Below are positions 55,455 to 64,000 of a DNA stretch of 64,000 nucleotides, one piece after another. Numbering within the stretch: the stretch's first letter is position 1; each line of letters begins with the position of its first letter. Location: positions 47,529,860-47,593,859 of the forward strand of contig OX393550.1 of the NCBI GenBank assembly GCA_947650365.1, given 5' to 3'. Below the pieces are notes generated by a model. The model was not told the DNA's origin. It was given only the letters and a program-made list of their open reading frames with translations, and did not search any database. This stretch comes from Chamaelirium japonicum. Lineage: Eukaryota > Streptophyta > Magnoliopsida > Liliales > Melanthiaceae. The position numbers and the translations under genes are program-made.

Positions 55455-55571
55455 TTCTAGGTGGTTCGATGGTAACCACGCTAGTGCAAAACCTTGAGGT
55501 TGAGGGTTCGATACCCAATAGACCAATAAAGGACAATATCTTGTGTTTGGAGGCTCACCACCTTTCCTGCC
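55455..55571 (+). mobile_element. tRNA-derived SINE-like insertion in the 5' LTR
   Basis: The segment has an A-box-like GTGGTTCGATGGTAACC (55461 on) and, about 33 bp later, an intact B box GGGTTCGATACCC (55504-55516), the layout of a tRNA-type Pol III promoter. It is absent at the same point of the Cassandra 1 and 2 LTRs. The right flank AAGACGC is at 55572-55578; the left flank is mutated to AAAAGCG. There is no poly(A) or poly(T) tail, and the length of about 117 bp is short for a SINE. Confidence 0.8.
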
Positions 55572-55608
55572 AAGACGCGTTTTAAAACTGTGCGCTGCTA
55601 CGGAATTC

Positions 55609-55685
55609 ATAAGAACTCCGTAGTTAAGCGTGCTCGGGCGAGAGTAGTACCAGGATGGGTGACCCCCTAGGAAGTTCTCATCTGG
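55609..55685 (+). promoter_or_regulatory. 5S-type internal Pol III promoter region in the Cassandra 3 5' LTR
   Basis: The A box AGTTAAGCGTGC (55622-55633) and C-box region AGTACCAGGATGGGTGACC (55646-55664) match plant 5S rRNA nearly base for base, with the intervening CGGGCGAGAGTAG. The 5S similarity stops on both sides inside the LTR, so this is not a complete 5S gene. Confidence 0.9.
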
Positions 55686-55980
55686 GCACGAGCAAAGCGG
55701 ACAAAATCTTGTGTGTTTGGGGCGGATGTTACAAAATGGTATCAGAGCCGGTTCTCTTCGGGATGAGGAGTTTAACCCTACACGAGGACGTGTAGCCCTA
55801 AGGGGGATGGATTGTGACGACCAAGATCCAATAGCCAAGAGCCAAGACTCCTGAGGTAGGAATGCCAAGATGAATGAGGTGAGGTGAGGTGTACAAGGCC
55901 ATGAGTTAGCCCCACATCGCCTGGAGAGAAGGAGATCCTAAGCTACTTATATAATTTCCCCTCCCAAATATAGAAGACGC

Positions 55981-56098
55981 ATTCTAGGTGGTTCGATGGT
56001 AACCACGCTAGTGCAAAACCTTGAGGTTGAGGATTCAATACCCAATAGACCAATAGAGGACAATATCTTGTATTTGGGGGCTCACCACCTTTCCTGCT
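55981..56098 (+). mobile_element. tRNA-derived SINE-like insertion in the 3' LTR
   Basis: 118 bp flanked by the exact 7-bp duplication AAGACGC (55974-55980 and 56099-56105). The A-box region is GTGGTTCGATGGTAACC; the B box has decayed to GGATTCAATACCC. It is the partner of 55455-55571. Confidence 0.85.
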
Positions 56099-56136
56099 AA
56101 GACGCGTTTTAAAACCGTGTGCCGCTGCAGAATTCA

Positions 56137-56212
56137 TAAGAACTCCATAGTTAAGCGTGCTCGGGCGAGAGTAGTACCAGGATGGGTGACCCCCTGGGAA
56201 GGTCTCGTCTGG
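56137..56212 (+). promoter_or_regulatory. 5S-type internal Pol III promoter region in the Cassandra 3 3' LTR
   Basis: Same A box, AGTTAAGCGTGC, and C-box region, AGTACCAGGATGGGTGACC, as in the 5' LTR. Confidence 0.9.
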
Positions 56213-56263
56213 GCACGGGCAAAGCGGACAAAATCTTGTTTGTTTGGGGCGGATGTTACATTG

Positions 56264-58430
56264 ACACTTGACGAAACCCGAGACGTCGGCAATGTCTTGG
56301 CCCGAGGCAACCTTCGCCTCGGCATTCGAAGATAAAGTCCGAGGCAGGCTTCACCGCCTAAGCACCTGACGAAGCCCGAGACGTCGGCAACGTCTTGGCC
56401 CGAGGCGACCTTCACCTCGATATTCGAAGACAAAGTCCGAGGCAGGCTTCAGCGCCTCGGCACCTGATGAAGCCCAAGATGTTAGCACCGTCTCGGCCCG
56501 AGGCAACCTCTGCCTCGGCATTTGAAGACTAAGCCCGAGGCAGACTTCACCGCCTCGGCATTTGACAAAGCCCAAGACGGCAGCATCGTCTTGGCCCAAG
56601 GTGACAACCTGGCATTCGAAAGACAAAGTCCGAGGCAAGCTTCAGCACCTCGGCACCTGATGAAGCTCGAGACGTTAGCACCGTCTCGGCCCGAGGCAAC
56701 CTCCACTTCGGCATTTGAAGACTAAGCTCGAGGTAGACTTCACCGCCTCGGCATTTGACAAAGCCCGAGACGACAACATCGTCTCGGCCCAAGGTGACAA
56801 CCCTGGCATTGAAAGCAAAACCCAAGGCGGTCTTCGCCTTGGCATTCAACGAAGCTCGAAACCTTCGCTTCGGCATTCGAAGACAGTCCGAGGCAGCCTT
56901 CATCGCCTTCGTCGCCTCAGCACCTGACGAAGCCTGAGACATCAGCAACGTCTCGGCCTGAGGCGATCCTCGCCTTGGTATTCAAAAACAAAGTCCGAGG
57001 CAAGCTTTGCCACCTCGGCACCTGACAAAGCCCGAGATATCAGAACCGTCTCGGCCCGAGGTGACCTTCGCTTTGGCATTCGAAGACAGTCCGAGGCAGC
57101 CTTCATTACCTTCGTCACCTCGGCACCTGACGAAGCCCTAGACGTCAGCAACGTCTCGGCCCGAGGCGACCCTCGCCTCGGTATTCGAAAACAAAGTTCG
57201 AGGCAAGCTTCGCCGCCTCGGCACCTAACGAAGCCCGAGATGTAGACACCGTCTCGGCCCAAGGTCATAGTGACCTCGACATTTGAAGACAAAGTACGTG
57301 GCAGGCTTCGCCGCCTCGGTACTTGGCAAAACCCGAGACATCAGCACCATCTCGGCATTGAAAGCAAAACCCAAGGCGGTCTTCGCCTTGTCATTCAACG
57401 AAGCTCGAAACCTTCGCTTCGGCATTCGAAGACAGTCCGAGGCAGCCTTCATCGCCTTCGTCGCCTCAGCACCTGACGAAGCCCGAGACATTAACAACGT
57501 CTCAGCCTGAGGCGATCCTCGCCTTGGTATTCGAAAACAAAGTCCGAGGCAAGCTTCGCCGCCTCGGCACTTGACAAAGCTCAAGATATCAGAACCGTCT
57601 CGGCCCGAGGTGACCTTCGCTTTGGCATTCGAAGGCAGTCCGAGGCAGCCTTCATTACCTTCGTCGCCTCGGCACCTGACGAAGCCCGAGACGTCGGCAA
57701 CGTCTCGGCCCGAGGCGACCCTCGCCTCGGTATTCGAAAACAAAGTCCGAGGCAAGCTTCGCCGCCTCGGCACCTAACGAAGCCCGAGACGTAGACACCG
57801 TCTCGGCTCAAGGTCACAGTCACCTCGGCATTCGAAGACAAAGTACGTGGCAGGCTTCGCCGCCTCGGTACTTGGCAAAACCCGAGACATCGACACCATC
57901 TCGGCCCGAGGCCACAGTCGCATCGGCATTCGAAGACAAAGTCCGTGGTAGACTTCGTTGCCTTGGCACCTGACGAAGCTCGAGACGTCGGCACTGTCTT
58001 GGCCCGAGGTGACCTTCACCTTGGCATTCGAAGACAAAGTCCGAAGCAGGCTTCGCCGCCTCGAAACCTGACAAAGCCCGAGACGTCAGCACCGTCTCAG
58101 CCCGAGGCGACCTTCGCTTCGGCATTCGAAGACAAAGTCCGAAGCAGGCTTCACTACCTCGGCACCTAACAAAGCCCGAGACGTCAGCACCGGCTTGGCC
58201 CGAGGCGACCTTCGCCTCGGCATTTGAAGACAAAGTCCAAGGCAGGCTTCGCCGCCTCGGAACCAGACAAAGCCTGAGACGACGACATCGTCTCGGCCCA
58301 AGGTGACAACCTTGGCATTCGAAATCAAAACCCAAGGCGCTCTTCGCCTCGGCATTCGACATAGCCCAGAAGCCCTGCTTCGGCACTCAAAGACGAAGCC
58401 CGAGGCAGCCTACGCCTCGACAAACGCACC
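56264..58430. repeat. GC-rich tandem repeat, unit about 99 bp
   Basis: About 22 units share GACGAAGCCCGAGACGTCGG, CAACGTCTCGGCCCGAGGCG, CCTTCGCCTCGGCATTCGAA, GACAAAGTCCGAGGCAGGCT and TCGCCGCCTCGGCACC. Start points near 56264, 56366, 56465 and 56561 give the period. The stems CCGAGGCGA and TCGCCTCGG are separated by three bases and form a strong hairpin in most units. Because 99 is a multiple of three, long open frames appear on both strands; they are not treated as genes. The position before a gypsy 3' LTR suggests a retroelement 3' region. Confidence 0.9.
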
Positions 58431-59098
58431 CCCTGCCGACCCTTGGTACGGGGTCGGTGCGTGCATGGTGGCTGATGCCGGATGACGCGTCGGCAGGTGC
58501 GACGGTCGACGCCGGAGTTCAGGCTCGCTTGATAAACAAGAAAAGCACAAATAGGCTAAAGCTCCTCTCGGCTCATACCGGCTCACTCACTCACTCACTA
58601 GTCACAGATTATCCCCACCTACTGTACTACCCCATCTTCACCTTCAAACCCGACCAATGTTTGGCCTGGTCGGTTTTGGCAAGGACACCAAAACCGACCA
58701 GCCAACCCCCTTACCCCCTCTCCACTGGAGAGTTCTAATGGGTATGGTGCTTCAGTGCTGATGAGTGAGAGGGTGAGTTTGAGAGAGAGAATTAAAGAGG
58801 AAAGAGAGAGTGAGATGGGTTTCGGTGCTTCAGTGAGAGGATGAGAGAGTGTGAGAGGGGTTCAGAGAAGGTGAGTGTGAGAGTAAGAGAGTGAGTGAGG
58901 ATGAGAGAATGAGAGGATGAGAGAGTGAGGATGAGTGAGTAAGGATGAGAGAATGAGAGGATGAGCCCCCCACCAACACCTGACCAGCCCCCCATGCCAC
59001 CCGACCAGGTTTTCCTCGCCACCAGACCACGCTCCCCACCCGACCAGCCCCCTTCTCTCCCCTGCTCCGGCGACCGACCAGTGAGAGAGAGTGACAGT

Positions 59099-59146
<48 letters not shown>

Positions 59147-59541
59147 CAGTGAGAGAGTGAGTTTGAGAGAGACTTAGAGGAGGAGAGAGTGAGATGGGTT
59201 CGGTACCTCAGTGCTGGTGTGAATGCCTCCCTCCCCCCTCCCCCCCCCCCCCCCCCCTCCCCACCTCCTCAAAACCGACTACTCCCCACCTCTCTCCCCC
59301 CACCCGACCAGACCACCACACAAAAACCGATCAGGTGTTTGGCCTGGTCGGTTTTGGCAATGACACCAAAGCCGACCAGCCAAACCCCCCCCCCCTTTGC
59401 CCCTTCAACCGAGGCCGCCCCCAGCTCCCCCTTGGGGGGTGCACTACATGCCCAACCTTCCCACCCAGAGGGGAACGTGCACCCATAAGAGACCCTCCTC
59501 CCCTTCACCCCTACGTCTAACTGCGCGAAGGGTGCCCCGGA
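58431..59541. other. Low-complexity region after the 99-bp array
   Basis: It contains a CACTCACTCACTCACTAG run, GAGAGTGAGTGAGGATGAGA-type repeats (58760-58965), a (GA)n run (59104-59142) and a C-rich run (59229-59262). The words TTTGGCCTGGTCGGTTTTGG occur twice (about 58659 and 59338) as part of a degenerate direct duplication. No gene was recognised; the composition fits a retroelement untranslated region. Confidence 0.6.
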
Positions 59542-59960
59542 CCGAAACAAATATCGAGTTTTTAACTCGTATTTTATCATGTTTTCCCGTTGCGCAATGA
59601 TGGGCTCATCGGTTTCCTTCTCCCCTCAACTCTAGATGCCCTTATAGACGGCCATGTGAGGATCATCCTGACTCTGAAATCGACAAATTCCGGATCCGGA
59701 TACGCACGGTATCTCTCGTCGTACATGGCTCCGGGTCGCGATTTCACACATCTTTCCCTCCGCCATTCGAGTTTTTAACTCGTATTTTATCCTGTTTCTC
59801 CATCACGATACGATGGTCTTATGAGTTCGATACTTCTCTTTTCTATGGCCGCCCTTGTAGAGGATCATACGAGGATCGCACTGGCTCTGAAATCGATGGA
59901 TTTCGATCCCGGAACTACTATGTCTCGTCGTATGTATCTCCGGCTCGTAATTTTTCACCC
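59541..59960. repeat. Direct duplication of about 220 bp
   Basis: The words TCGAGTTTTTAACTCGTATT (59553 and 59767), GGATCATCCTGACTCTGAAATC versus GGATCGCACTGGCTCTGAAATC-like blocks, and TCTCGTCGTA recur in the same order about 215-220 bp apart. No coding function is supported. Confidence 0.65.
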
Positions 59961-60164
59961 ATTTTTTCCTATATTTGCAATCAACCCCCCCAACCTTTTT
60001 CGTTGTGCAACCGACCCCCCATTCCCCTTTGTTTGCATCCGACCCCCCTCGGGCAGTTTTCGCCTACCCTGGCCCCATGGGGTCTCCTCAGCATGACTCC
60101 GACCCTCTGCCGGCATTGAACCCCCGACCCCTGCCAGCTAGGTGCCGACCCGTTCGCACCACGA

Positions 60165-60210
60165 CGTCCCAACCAACTAGGTTACCACCTAGCTGGTTGG
60201 GCGGGGGTAT
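60165..60210 (+). repeat. Hairpin followed by a PPT-like G tract, upstream copy
   Basis: CCAACCAACTAGGT pairs with ACCTAGCTGGTTGG across a short loop, then GGGCGGGGGTATA and TGTACAG follow. A related but decayed sequence lies directly before the 3' LTR at 61168-61210, so the polypurine-tract region appears duplicated on either side of the 36-bp array. Confidence 0.6.
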
Positions 60211-60239
60211 ATGTACAGTCGGCAGATGCACACCCGATC

Positions 60240-61090
60240 AGCCCCTGGTAGGGGGTCGACGGGTGTGACGGTCAGCCCCGCGCAACGGGTCGGTAGACAC
60301 ACGACGGTCGGTCCCGAACAGGGGATCGACAGACAGGGGGTCGGCAGACAGACAACAGTCGACCCCGGACAGGGGATCGACAGGCAAACAACGGTCGGCC
60401 CCGCGCAACGGGTCAGCAGACACATGACGATCAGTCCCGGACAGGGGGTCGACAGACAGACAGCAGTCGACCCCGGACAAGGGATCGGCAGGAGGACAAT
60501 GGTCGACCCCCACGCAGCGAGTCGGTAGACACGACGGTCGACCTTGGACAGGAGGTCGACAGACAGACAGTAGTCGACCCCGGACAGGGGATTGACAGGC
60601 AAACAACGGTCGGCCCTGCACAACGGGTCGGTAGACACATGACGGTCGGCCCTGGACAGGGGGTCGACAAATAGACAGTAGTCGACCCTGGACAAGGGAT
60701 CGACAAGTAGACAACGGCCGGCCCCGCGTAACGGGTCGGCAGACACACGACGATCGGTTCTGGACAGGGGGTCCGCAAACAGACAGCAGCCGACCCCGGA
60801 TAAGGGATCGACAAGCAGACAAAGGTCGGTCCCGTGCAACGGGTCAGCAGACACACGATGGTCAGCCTCGCATAACGGGTCGACAAACATACGACGGTCG
60901 GCCCCGAACAGGGGCTCGACAGACAAATAGCAGTTGACCCCGGACAGGGGATTGACAGACAGACAACAGTCAGCCCTGTGCAATGGGTCGACAGACACAC
61001 GACGGTCGGCCCCGAACAGGGGGTCGGTACACAGACAACAGTTGACCCCGGACAGGGGATCGACAAGTAGATAATGGTCGGCCCACGCTA
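60240..61090. repeat. 36-bp tandem repeat arranged as 108-bp trimers
   Basis: About 23 units of 36 bp. Three types alternate: one with GCGCAACGGGTCGGCAGACA, one with GGACAGGGGGTCGACAGACA, and one with GGACAGGGGATCGACAGGCA. Most follow the order 1-2-3, giving about seven 108-bp repeats. The minus strand has a 269-codon open frame (VDPLSGADRR-like) because 36 is a multiple of three. Confidence 0.88.
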
Positions 61091-61197
61091 CGGGCCGTCA
61101 GATATATGAGAGACGGTCTCGAACAAAAGGTTGATAGATAAACGACCACCTTTGCACCAGGAAGTCCCAGCCAGCTAGGTTAAACACCTATCTAGCT

Positions 61198-61210
61198 GGG
61201 AGGGGGTAAC
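61198..61210 (+). other. Polypurine tract before the gypsy 3' LTR
   Basis: GGGAGGGGGTAAC lies immediately before the LTR start TGTGGGTGC. This fixes the orientation of the element as plus strand and places the repeat arrays in its 3' internal region. Confidence 0.7.
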
Positions 61211-61774
61211 TGTGGGTGCAAAATCTAGCTAACGCCCAACGGTGGGACCCACAGCCCTGTTTAGGGCCCACGAGTTCAACGGTGGGACTCGCAGCCTTGC
61301 CTGGGGCCCATGAGTCCAATGGTAGGCCCCGCAGCACTGCTTGGGGCCCACGAGTCTAATGGTGGGACCCGCAGCCCTACTTGGGGTCCATGGGTACGAC
61401 GGTGGGACCCGCAGTCCTGCCTGGGGCCCACTTGCACTATCTGGAGTCTAGTAAATCCCCTGGGTATTTATCAAACCCCGGATATCCCTGGGAATATTCC
61501 TAGAATATTTTCCAGATAAACTAAGCCCTTATAAATAACAAACCCTGTAAATGATTCCAGATCCCAAAATCCAAACCATAATTCCACTTTCTATTTTCCA
61601 GAGCTCCCCGAGCTTTCTGGTTTTCAGATCTCCTCTCTACTCTCTGTCATCTTATAAAAAGTACTCCTCGGCCTGTTGAGAGTAGCTCTAATGTTTACTC
61701 AGAGATAGTGGATTCAAAGGTTGCGTCTTATCGCACGGAGGCGTAGGCTTCAGCCGAACTTCGTCACCACATCT
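61211..61774 (+). mobile_element. Ty3-gypsy type 3' LTR, truncated
   Basis: It starts TGTGGGTGCAAAATCTAGC, like the LTR at 26080. Five to six copies of a roughly 40-bp repeat (ACGGTGGGACCCGCAGCCCT, TGCCTGGGGCCCACGAGT) occupy 61240-61440. Later parts match the 26080 LTR up to CTTCGTCACCACATCT, where the similarity stops and a different LTR type begins. Confidence 0.78.
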
Positions 61775-62390
61775 GGGTGTGGGGTTAGCCCTGGCTGAGA
61801 CAAAAAAAAACCTAGGTGTGGGGCTAGTCTAGTCTTGTGACGAAAAGAATCTAGGTGTGGGGCTAGCCTTGTTTTAGACAAAAAGTCCCCAGATAAGGTT
61901 GAGATTCCTACCCTGGTTTGAGCCTAAAAGAGAATCGGATGATCAATGACTGTTAAATTACTATTCATATTCATGTGAATTGTTTTCTTCAGTACATTTA
62001 TCTTACCATGAATGAACTAGGTTAAATAGGTAAGTCAATGGATTAGACTCACCCCCCTACAGGTGTTATAGCCTCTACAGAGACTGACCCTACAGGATAT
62101 GAAGAAGAGGAAACGCACAACGAGAAGGAACCGAAGGGGATCGAGGACCCGCTATACACTCCATACTACGATGATGTGGGAGCGGAGATGTAAAGAAAGA
62201 AGATGTTAGATGGCGCATTTAAGTTTCATATTAAGCCATGTACTAAAAACTTATAGTGTAATACATGATTACGAATAAAAGAGGCTCAATTGATTTTCAT
62301 ATTTGATGGGATTCTTTTATATCAAGTTTTTTTTCTAACACCCCAGTGTTATACGGGTTGTCTAAATCCGTAAAATATCGGGGCGTTACA
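61775..62390 (+). mobile_element. Gypsy-type LTR 3' part, same family as 35811-37466
   Basis: Three GGTGTGGGGCTAGCC-type repeats (61775-61880), a conserved short frame and the end AAAATATCGGGGCGTTACA at 62390 match the solo LTR in the satellite in order. Its left part is missing, so this is a truncated copy joined to the LTR at 61211-61774. Confidence 0.75.
62053..62193 (+). pseudogene. Conserved LTR micro-ORF (62-kb copy)
   Basis: Follows CACCCCCCTACAG and ends PKGIEDPLYTPYYDDVGAEM at TAA 62191-62193. It shares the ED-P-L-Y-x-PY core with the copies at 6.4, 6.5, 8.1 and 37.2 kb. Confidence 0.4.
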
Positions 62391-63616
62391 GGGACCGTGT
62401 TCTCTCCTTTGAAGACACTGTACGTGTGAAAGTTGATGGAAGATAGATCCGTTTACGTCTGGGAGCCATTGGTGCGACCTGACTAAACAAATTGAGTCAC
62501 AAATATTAAATATTATAAAATTTCATATTAAGTATTATTACAAGTCTAATTAAAATAAATAGAGAAAAAATATGATCTTTATACAAGCCCATAATAAAGA
62601 TGTGAGCAACATTTATATTAATATAGTCAACTTAGTGGCAGTAATACTCAAAGCATAACAATGAATCACTTGAGCAAAACACCTTAAATTGCTTAGATGG
62701 GCCAGACACAAGGGCCTATGCTTATAGGTTATCAACCAGACAAAAATAATGCTAAAACATAATATTATTTAAAGAAATATATTTTATAGAACAAAAAATT
62801 CATTAAACATTTTCTCACCCCTCACTATCAATATTGTTTTAAACTTAACCCAATCCATGACCCTTTGTCACATAAGGCCAATAATTTTCTCTCCTAGATT
62901 GAATGAGTAGACTGCACGGCCGGCTGCATATGAACATGCTCGAATATATCTTACTCAGCTGCAAAAGGTAATTTAACATAGTGGAACCATTATTTGTATA
63001 ATACTCTATATGCATATATGGAAGGCCATATTTGAATTTGATGTCAATGCGTAGATAGACATGGATAAATATTTGGAGTCAATGACTCAGATGACCTCGT
63101 TAAAGACCCCATATAGATCTTATGGCATGGTCATATTGGATTAGCGAAGACCTCCGTTATGTAGCGGGTTCAGAAAGGCACCCCCAAAGTGCTCTTAAGC
63201 ATAGAAAGAAAAAATACATTTATCATTAGTCTATCAAAATCAGATTTTATCTTTGCTAGGTTTGCAAATGAGACAATAATAAACGTTAAATAACTTAAAT
63301 TCTCTAAGGTATTAGACTTGAAACATTACTTAAACACAATGAAGCATGGATACGTATATAGGATATAGGCATGATACGTATACGTCGATACGAAAATTCT
63401 AGAAAAAGCAAGATACCATATGTCGGGATACGTTAATAAATAAAACAAGGACATGTTTATTGATTTATTTGTTCATGTAATGGGGTTTTAGAAGACATCA
63501 TGTGAATAAGCATCACGTGATAAAAGCTTACTTCCACAAGGCTTAATAAATCTCGAAATAAAAAGGCAATTACCTATTATAAAAGTCAATACAATATTCA
63601 ACATCTTACATTTTAC
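62391..63616. other. Unassigned AT-rich sequence
   Basis: No gene, RNA or bounded element was recognised. It may contain introns or further exons of the gene suggested at 63617-63769, but none could be supported. Confidence 0.4.
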
Positions 63617-63769
63617 CTTTTTCATTCGAGAATTTACCTCTTGCTGCAATCCTAAAGCATGCATTTTTGTTTGGTTCTCTTCAATTTTCTTCATTCTTTG
63701 CTTCTCGTACTTTGACATCTGATGAGTTACCCACCCGGGTCTAACCCAAGATTTGTTGCCTTGGGCCAT
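63617..63769 (-). CDS. Possible first coding exon of an unknown plant protein
   Basis: From the ATG at 63769 the minus strand encodes 51 codons beginning MAQGNKSWVRPGWVTHQMSK and continuing YEKQRMKKIEENQTKMHALG. It ends at a plausible donor, AAAAAG before GTAAAATG, in phase 0. A second possible donor, GAG before GTAAATTC, lies slightly upstream. The YEKQR-x(3)-IEEN-x(3)-M-x-ALGL pattern resembles the short conserved N-terminal motif seen in several uncharacterised plant nuclear and transposon-associated proteins. No downstream exon was found in the window, so this may be a gene fragment. Confidence 0.4.
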
Positions 63770-64000
63770 TTTTCACAACTATGATACATAAAATGACATA
63801 ATTTAAATAAACAAGAAATAAAACAAGCAACGCGATATATTACATAATATAAAATATAAACTAAGAAATTTATTAAAAATATTTGCCCATTTACAACGTA
63901 TAAAACAAAAACTACATATCACAATTCATATCAAGATCAATGACAATTGAAACAACCCTGGTGGTTTTGTCATGTTGGAACGCATCATTGTGAATATAAG
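63770..64000. other. AT-rich window edge
   Basis: Nothing recognised. It would be the 5' flank of the possible minus-strand exon. Confidence 0.4.

Larger units (their letters stand above)
55286..55733 (+). repeat. Cassandra 3, 5' LTR (SINE-bearing)
   Basis: 448 bp. It holds the tRNA-like insertion at 55455-55571 and the 5S-like region at about 55609-55685. Confidence 0.92.
55286..56260 (+). mobile_element. Cassandra element 3, complete, with a SINE in each LTR
   Basis: Two 448-bp LTRs (55286-55733 and 55813-56260) begin TGTAACGACTAAGATCC or TGTGACGACCAAGATCC and end GGGGCGGATGTTACA. The 79-bp internal part starts AAA then TGGTATCAGAGCCGGTTC (55737-55754, primer site) and ends with the polypurine tract AAGGGGGATGG. 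Compared with Cassandra 1 and 2, each LTR is longer by about 118 bp because of an insertion at the same site (see the SINE entries). No target duplication is seen (ATAAT and TTGAC). Several substitutions separate the LTRs. Confidence 0.93.
55813..56260 (+). repeat. Cassandra 3, 3' LTR (SINE-bearing)
   Basis: 448 bp. Its end coincides with the start of the GC-rich 99-bp repeat array. Confidence 0.92.

Noticed and set aside
55455..55530. A tRNA gene
   Set aside because: Only the A- and B-box regions look tRNA-like. The segment has flanking duplications and no convincing acceptor or anticodon stems.
55600..56215. Functional 5S rRNA genes at the 5S-like segments
   Set aside because: Similarity covers only the internal promoter part, ends inside LTRs, and recurs at the same LTR position in three Cassandra elements.
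56264..58430. Long open frames on both strands as protein genes
   Set aside because: They follow from a repeat unit divisible by three and exist on both strands; no domain is present.
60189..61066. 269-, 211- and 194-codon minus-strand frames as genes
   Set aside because: They are translations of the 36-bp repeat in three frames.
26080..61774. One giant gypsy element with LTRs at 26080 and 61211
   Set aside because: The two LTRs differ too much (the 61211 copy has extra 40-bp repeats and many substitutions), and the DNA between them is mainly satellite and unrelated elements.

Overview
This is repeat-rich nuclear DNA of a flowering plant. The evidence is a three-exon BAG7-type chaperone-regulator gene, a FAR1-type N-terminus, Cassandra elements (LTR retrotransposons with 5S-rRNA-like LTRs), Ty1-copia and Ty3-gypsy LTR elements, and hAT elements with 8-bp target duplications. 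The species cannot be fixed from the sequence; the large, transposon-filled introns argue against a compact genome.

Layout. 1-5.1 kb: the 5' end of a FAR1-like gene on the minus strand, GA-rich repeats, a large AT-flanked inverted repeat, a complete Cassandra element (3074-3779) and a MITE-like sequence close to the next gene. 5.15-20.24 kb: one plus-strand gene, BAG7-like, predicted 408 aa, with exons 5153-5860, 10618-10902 and 20005-20238. Intron 1 (4.8 kb) holds gypsy-type LTR fragments, a 214-bp hAT MITE, (GA)n tracts and a 0.4-kb direct duplication. Intron 2 (9.1 kb) holds a young non-autonomous copia element with an intact 1046-codon frame, a 324-bp TRIM and a 1.1-kb hAT element nested in an older copia LTR. 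20.7-30 kb: two more hAT elements with exact 8-bp target duplications, a 2.6-kb deleted copia element with identical LTRs, a gypsy LTR with a gag stub, MITE-like sequence and C-rich low-complexity DNA.

30.2-54.5 kb is a satellite array of about 165-bp monomers. The monomers fall into recognisable classes that recur in a fixed order, giving a higher-order repeat of about nine monomers (about 1.45 kb). Two LTR-like insertions interrupt the array. The array ends at two Cassandra elements placed head-to-head (54531-56260). In one of these, both LTRs contain the same 118-bp tRNA-like SINE insertion, so each LTR combines a 5S-type and a tRNA-type Pol III promoter.

56.3-61.2 kb is GC-rich and tandemly repeated: a 99-bp repeat with a strong hairpin, then a 36-bp repeat organised as a 108-bp trimer. 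It leads through a polypurine tract into a gypsy LTR at 61211, so it looks like the repeat-bearing 3' region of a Tat-type retrotransposon. A second LTR type follows to 62390. The last 1.6 kb is mostly unassigned, with one possible N-terminal exon on the minus strand (63617-63769).

Only the BAG7-like gene and the edge FAR1-like gene are confident host-type genes. Most other open frames are shadows of tandem repeats or transposon remnants. No database search was possible; all family names rest on motifs read from the sequence.
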